Source: Candidatus Zipacnadia bacterium
Lineage (GTDB): Bacteria > Armatimonadota > Zipacnadia > Zipacnadales > UBA5352
Direction of reading: 5' to 3'
DNA length: 36,674 nt
Assembly: GCA_029821265.1 (NCBI GenBank)
Contig: JALGTR010000008.1
Location: forward strand, 1 to 36,674
The translations under genes were made by a program, and so were the position numbers. Shown here piece after piece: positions 33,273 through 36,674 of this stretch. The notes beneath the pieces were generated by a model that was not told the origin of the DNA, searched no databases, and was given only the letters and a program-made list of their open reading frames with translations. The first letter of the stretch is position 1. Every line of letters begins with the position of its first letter.

Positions 33273-34088
33273 TCAGCGGTCCTCCGCCGGCTCGTCCATG
33301 CTCCCCGACCGCAGCCCCGCCAGGTCCACGGTGACGTAGGTATACCCGAGTTCTCGCAGCTCCTCGACGATCTGAGAACGCAGCGGTTCATCGACGATCC
33401 GCGCGATCTCCGCCGCCGGCAGCTCTATGCGCGCGACCTCGCGGTGGTCGCGCACTCGCAGGGCCCTGAAGCCATGCCCCCGCAGCGCCTCCTCCGCCGC
33501 CTCGATACGCGCCAGACGCTGCTCCGTCAGCTCCTCGCCGTAGGGGATGCGCGTCGCAAGACAGGCCATGGGGGGATCATCCCACGTCGGCAGCCCTCGC
33601 CTCCGCGACAGCTCCCGCACATCGTCCTTGGTCAGCCCCGCCTCCGCCAGCGGAGCGCGCACGCCCATCTCCTCGGCTGCGCGTGCCCCGGGACGATGAG
33701 CGCCGGCATCGTCGACCTGCTCTCCGTGCGCGATCCACGGCAGTCCCTCCACGTGCGCGATATCCGTCAGGTGCTGGAAGAGGTGCCTCTTGCAGTGATA
33801 GCAGCGGTCACGCGGATTGCTCCGCACCAGGTCGTTCTCGAGCTGACAGGCGCCGATGACAAGATGGCGGATCCCCGCGTGCTCCGCGATCTCCATCGCC
33901 TGCCGCACCTCGCGCTCGGGAAAGAGCGGTCCTCGGGCGGTCACGGCCAGGGCTCGTTCGCCCAGCACCTCCGCCGCCACGTCCGCGAGCAGTGAGCTGT
34001 CCACCCCGCCCGAGAGGGCGATGAGCACACCTCCCATCTCCTCGAGGATATCCCGCAGCCGTCGCAGCTTCTCGTCAACGTCCCGCAT
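33273..34088 (-). CDS. larE: ATP-dependent sacrificial sulfur transferase LarE
   Basis: 271-residue PP-loop protein. ALSGGVDSSLLADVA near residue 24 binds ATP. The Cys of MACLATRIPYG is residue 176, which matches the sacrificial cysteine position known from Lactobacillus plantarum LarE. LarE sulfurises the pyridinium precursor of the nickel-pincer nucleotide cofactor. DRCYHCKRHLF gives an added C96-x-x-C99, so the three-cysteine [4Fe-4S] type that recycles sulfur is possible. No larA, larB or larC is in the window; they could be elsewhere. The ATG has only a weak ribosome site. Family membership is clear, while use in lactate racemase maturation is inference. Confidence 0.9.
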   Translation of the reverse strand: MRDVDEKLRRLRDILEEMGGVLIALSGGVDSSLLADVAAEVLGERALAVTARGPLFPEREVRQAMEIAEHAGIRHLVIGACQLENDLVRSNPRDRCYHCKRHLFQHLTDIAHVEGLPWIAHGEQVDDAGAHRPGARAAEEMGVRAPLAEAGLTKDDVRELSRRRGLPTWDDPPMACLATRIPYGEELTEQRLARIEAAEEALRGHGFRALRVRDHREVARIELPAAEIARIVDEPLRSQIVEELRELGYTYVTVDLAGLRSGSMDEPAEDR

Positions 34089-34217
34089 TTCGCATCACCG
34101 GACAATGCTTCGTCGCGCCGCATCAGTCTTCCTCGCGGGAAGGGTTCAGGGCGGGGCCGTGGAATACCGAGACGCTACATGCGCGTTCAGGACGAGCAAC
34201 ACTGAGGAGAAGGCATC

Positions 34218-35240
34218 ATGGACAAGCTGAGGGTTGCGATGATCGGCGCCGGCCCGCGCGGGATGAGCCACGTCCGCTCCATCGCCGGCGCTCCGAACAT
34301 CGAGTTCGTTGCCGTGTGCGACATCGACGAGGAGGTCGGGAGGCCGGTCGCCGAGGAGTTCGGGGTCGAGTACGTTTCGAGCATCGACGCCCTGCTCGCC
34401 GACTACGACATCGATGGCTGTGGCATCTGCGTGCCGACGCCCTACCACTACGACACCGCCATGCAGGTCATCGAGGCCAACAGGCACCTGGTGACCGAGA
34501 AGCCCATGGCGAAGTCGATCGCGCAGGCCTGGGAGATGATGGAGGCGGCCGAAAGCCGCGGCCTCCAGGCGGCGATCTCCTACCAGCTTCGCTTCGGTCC
34601 CGTCTACCTGAAGATGAAGGAGATCTGCGAGCAGATCGATCCCCTCCAGGTGCTCTTCGCGCGTCAGCGGCCCATGATGGCGGCCAAGTACCTCAGCGCC
34701 GAGCCCTTCGACGGGATCATGGACTTCATCAGCCACGACATCGACATGATCCCCTTCCTCGCCGGCCGCGAGCCGAAGGCGGTCTTCGCGACGATGGGAC
34801 GCAACGTCTGGGCCGACGCGGACGCCATCGAGTACATGGGCTGCCAGATCGAGCTCGGCGAGGGTCCGCACAAGACCGTCGGCGTCATCTCTTCCTCCAT
34901 GGGCGGCGGTGGCGTGCCACAGCGCCTTGACGTGGTCGGCAAGAACGGGGTCGCCGTGGCCACGGGCAACGACATCAAGTTCGCCGTCGGGCCCAACCCC
35001 ACGGAGAAGGGCGTCATCCGCGACTTCTGGAACGCAACCTTTACCGGCGAGAGCCGCGATTTCACTGCCGACCTCTACCGCCACTGGGCCGACGCCTGCC
35101 TCAACGATGAGGTCGATCTCGCACCTGCCGCGAGCTACCGCGACGGCTACAATGCACTGCTCGTCTCCCTCGCCATGGTCGAGTCCGGCGAGAGCGGCGA
35201 GGTCGTCGATCTCGAGGAGTTCGCCGAGGCGAACTCATAA
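34218..35240 (+). CDS. Gfo/Idh/MocA-family oxidoreductase
   Basis: 340-residue NAD(P)-dependent dehydrogenase. The Rossmann motif is VAMIGAGPRGMSHVRS at the N-terminus. VTEKPMAKS near residue 93 is the family EKP motif. FDGIMDFISHDIDMIPFL holds the conserved Asp-x-x-x-H-D region of the substrate domain. No signal peptide. The ATG follows GAGGAGAAGG. It diverges from larE across 129 bases and is followed by a strong hairpin, so it looks monocistronic. It is only distantly similar to the other family member at about 7 kb, so a different sugar or cyclitol substrate is likely. Confidence 0.9.
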   Translation: MDKLRVAMIGAGPRGMSHVRSIAGAPNIEFVAVCDIDEEVGRPVAEEFGVEYVSSIDALLADYDIDGCGICVPTPYHYDTAMQVIEANRHLVTEKPMAKSIAQAWEMMEAAESRGLQAAISYQLRFGPVYLKMKEICEQIDPLQVLFARQRPMMAAKYLSAEPFDGIMDFISHDIDMIPFLAGREPKAVFATMGRNVWADADAIEYMGCQIELGEGPHKTVGVISSSMGGGGVPQRLDVVGKNGVAVATGNDIKFAVGPNPTEKGVIRDFWNATFTGESRDFTADLYRHWADACLNDEVDLAPAASYRDGYNALLVSLAMVESGESGEVVDLEEFAEANS

Positions 35241-35266
35241 GCGACGCAACTGTGCGGACGCAGTCC

Positions 35267-35295
35267 GACGCGGCCCGGCCTCGCCGGGCCGCGTC
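35267..35295. terminator. 13-bp hairpin between convergent genes
   Basis: GACGCGGCCCGGC at 35267-35279 pairs perfectly with 35283-35295, 3-base loop. It is 26 bases after the dehydrogenase stop and 28 before the stop of the converging acetyltransferase. An upstream GCGGACG (35254-35260) could pair with 35292-35298 as an alternative. No U-tract. Confidence 0.7.
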
Positions 35296-35322
35296 CGCTC
35301 CCCCTCAACCCCGGGCGCGGGG

Positions 35323-35814
35323 CTAAAGCATCATGAAATACTCCACGTAAGGGATATTCCGGTCGAAGCCCGCCTTACGGTACATCGCGCGCGCCGCTGC
35401 GTGGCCGGCATCCCCGCCTGTCAGCACCCGCGCCGAGCGCATGCCCTCCTCGCGGAAGATCGCCAGCACCCGCTCGATCTGCCTCGTGCCGATTCCGCGT
35501 CCCTGCCACTCGAGCGCTACAGCGTTGTTGCTGATCTCCCCCACCCGCTTGCCGCGGTGCAGCCGCCACGTGGCGAAGCCGACGATTTCGCCGTGCACCT
35601 CCGAGACCAGCGCACAGGCCGCGTGGTCGCTGAGATGGCTGCGCACGCTCAAACGCTTCTGCCGCTCCCAGTCCCCGAAGTTCAGCGCCCAGAGCTCGTC
35701 GCCCAGCAGCTCCCGCCAGTGCTCGAAGATGTGGCGCCACGCATCCACAGCGATCTGAGCGCAAGCCTCGGCGTCACCCGGCCTCGCAGGTCTGATCTTC
35801 GGCGCTCCGCTCAC
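35323..35814 (-). CDS. GNAT-family N-acetyltransferase
   Basis: 163-residue GNAT acetyltransferase, cytoplasmic. KIRPARPGDAEACAQIAVDA opens the fold, VALEWQGRGIGTRQIERVL is the acetyl-CoA-binding motif A, and AARAMYRKAGFDRNIPYVEY closes it. Substrate unknown. GTG at 35814 is preferred because GAGG lies 8 bases upstream; a TTG at 35832, overlapping the stop of the preceding gene, would add 6 residues. It is directly downstream of a secreted carbohydrate-binding-like gene, so the two are probably co-transcribed. Confidence 0.85.
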   Translation of the reverse strand: MSGAPKIRPARPGDAEACAQIAVDAWRHIFEHWRELLGDELWALNFGDWERQKRLSVRSHLSDHAACALVSEVHGEIVGFATWRLHRGKRVGEISNNAVALEWQGRGIGTRQIERVLAIFREEGMRSARVLTGGDAGHAAARAMYRKAGFDRNIPYVEYFMML

Positions 35815-35824
35815 GTCCCCGGCC

Positions 35825-36379
35825 TCACTCAACGGGCTGCACGACGAGATCGTCGAAGCGTACCCAGAATTCGCCGTCGGTCTCGGTGTTGAGAACGCCG
35901 GTATCGCCGTTCGTTTCCAGCCGCACTGTCGCCATCTGCGCGTCGGCCGGCGCCGTGACGGTCGCTGTCAGTTCCGTCCAGCCGAAGGTCCCGCCCGCGC
36001 GCGAGGTGTCGTCCTTTATCCTCTCCTCGCTCGCCACACCCGGCGGACCCGCCCACCAGTGAACCCGCGCGTAGACCATCCCCTCGGGCGCCCCCTCCGC
36101 AGTCGCCCACACGGAGACGCGGTACTGCTCGCCCGGCTCGACCTCAAACGCCGGACTGCGGGCGATCCCACGCCCGTCATCGCCAATCTCCATCAGCAGC
36201 GACGTTTCGCCGCTGTGTACAACCTGCTTGCACTCGAGGAACTCCACGGGCCCGACGATGACGTCCGTCAGCCAGCCCTCGAAGCCGTTCTCAAAGCCGC
36301 CATTTGCGACGAGATTGTCCTGCGCGAGGGACACACTCGAGATCATCCCAAGCGTCAATACGGCCGTCACGAGACGCAT
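35825..36379 (-). CDS. Secreted protein with carbohydrate-binding-module-like fold
   Basis: 184-residue predicted secreted protein. The signal peptide (about 1-19) ends VSLAQ. The mature part begins NLVANGGFENGFEGW, the hallmark start of CBM4/9-like jelly-roll domains, followed by QYRVSVWATAEG, VRLETNGD and a final WVRFDDLVVQPVE strand. A lone module with no catalytic domain. ATG at 36379 follows GAGGGTGG; the open frame upstream lacks a signal. It may bind glycans at the cell surface or in the periplasm. The next gene on the strand is a GNAT acetyltransferase within a few bases. Confidence 0.82.
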   Translation of the reverse strand: MRLVTAVLTLGMISSVSLAQDNLVANGGFENGFEGWLTDVIVGPVEFLECKQVVHSGETSLLMEIGDDGRGIARSPAFEVEPGEQYRVSVWATAEGAPEGMVYARVHWWAGPPGVASEERIKDDTSRAGGTFGWTELTATVTAPADAQMATVRLETNGDTGVLNTETDGEFWVRFDDLVVQPVE

Positions 36380-36498
36380 ACTACCACCCTCAACATCTGG
36401 GCACGAGATCGCGACAGGCCTCCGGCCTGCGCGGCTCCCGCCGACATTCAAGTGTGATTTCTTCCCCGTTCGCGCGCGAACCTGCCACCCTTGCGGGC

Positions 36499-36674
36499 CT
36501 AAGAGCCGATGACGTGCACCTTCATGGTGTTGGTCGTGCCGCGCCGGCCGATCGGCGTACCGGCCGTGATGACGATCACATCGCCCTCCCTGACCATGTC
36601 CAGCTCCAGAAGCTGGCGATCGACGTTCTGGATCATCTCATCCGTGTCATCGACCGGCTCAATCAGAAGCGGTT
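36499..36674 (-). CDS. pyk: Pyruvate kinase, C-terminal fragment
   Basis: The last 57 codons of a gene that enters from the right edge. The translated end reads GDVIVITAGTPIGRRGTTNT followed by MKVHVIGS and a stop. This is the classic C-terminal domain of pyruvate kinase (usual pattern GD-V-V-TAG-P-G--GTTN). Pyruvate kinase makes ATP and pyruvate from phosphoenolpyruvate and ADP. The catalytic domains lie outside the window. The gap to the CBM-like gene (about 119 bases) holds a 6-bp hairpin (36415-36429) and a 14-bp palindrome (36468-36481). Confidence 0.93.
   Translation of the reverse strand, partial: PLLIEPVDDTDEMIQNVDRQLLELDMVREGDVIVITAGTPIGRRGTTNTMKVHVIGS

Overview
The window is GC-rich, densely coded DNA from a bacterial chromosome. 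The organism is a diderm: there is an Mla-type lipid transporter, several lipoproteins with clear lipoboxes, a probable outer-membrane barrel protein, and MEP-pathway isoprenoid synthesis. Secreted glycoside-hydrolase-like proteins, a sulfatase, two Gfo/Idh/MocA dehydrogenases and an aldose-epimerase-like protein point to a heterotroph that handles complex carbohydrates. This would suit Armatimonadota or another little-cultured diderm phylum, but the sequence alone does not fix the taxon. No tRNA, rRNA, CRISPR array, insertion sequence or prophage gene was found. No gap between genes exceeds 300 bases.

Layout. 1-4.8 kb: housekeeping genes, with the 3' part of ispG, then proS, a MEMO1-family protein and a D-2-hydroxyacid dehydrogenase. 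4.9-10.4 kb: accessory genes, with a GNAT acetyltransferase, two tandem paralogous lipoproteins behind a good promoter, then a Gfo/Idh/MocA dehydrogenase, a GH123-like secreted enzyme and a small membrane protein. 10.5-14.5 kb, minus strand: a barrel protein plus a DUF2135-type lipoprotein (operon), then DUF4432 and queH overlapping by 4 bases. 14.6-18.8 kb: another lipoprotein, a secreted TIM-barrel glycosidase-like protein and a divergent sulfatase.

18.8-28.8 kb is one long plus-strand run. A near-consensus promoter precedes mlaE-mlaF-mlaD, followed by rplI, dnaB, purD, purE, purF and purM. Several junctions overlap by 4 bases (ATGA), which suggests translational coupling. The MlaD-like protein is long: MCE domain, helical repeats, and a beta-rich C-terminus that may be an outer-membrane barrel. 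28.9-31.9 kb, minus strand: an FHA-GAF histidine kinase and a cell-wall amidase. A GT-C-type membrane glycosyltransferase diverges from the amidase; the two promoters face each other, so the two mRNAs should share antisense 5' ends. 33.3-36.7 kb: larE, a second Gfo/Idh/MocA dehydrogenase, a GNAT enzyme, a secreted carbohydrate-binding-like protein, and the C-terminal end of pyruvate kinase running off the right edge.

Most genes belong to known families. The less ordinary signals are the MCE-to-barrel architecture, the palindrome filling the mla promoter spacer, the interlocked promoters near 31.8 kb, the tandem lipoprotein pair, and the orphan FHA-GAF kinase. I see no convincing wholly new multi-gene system.
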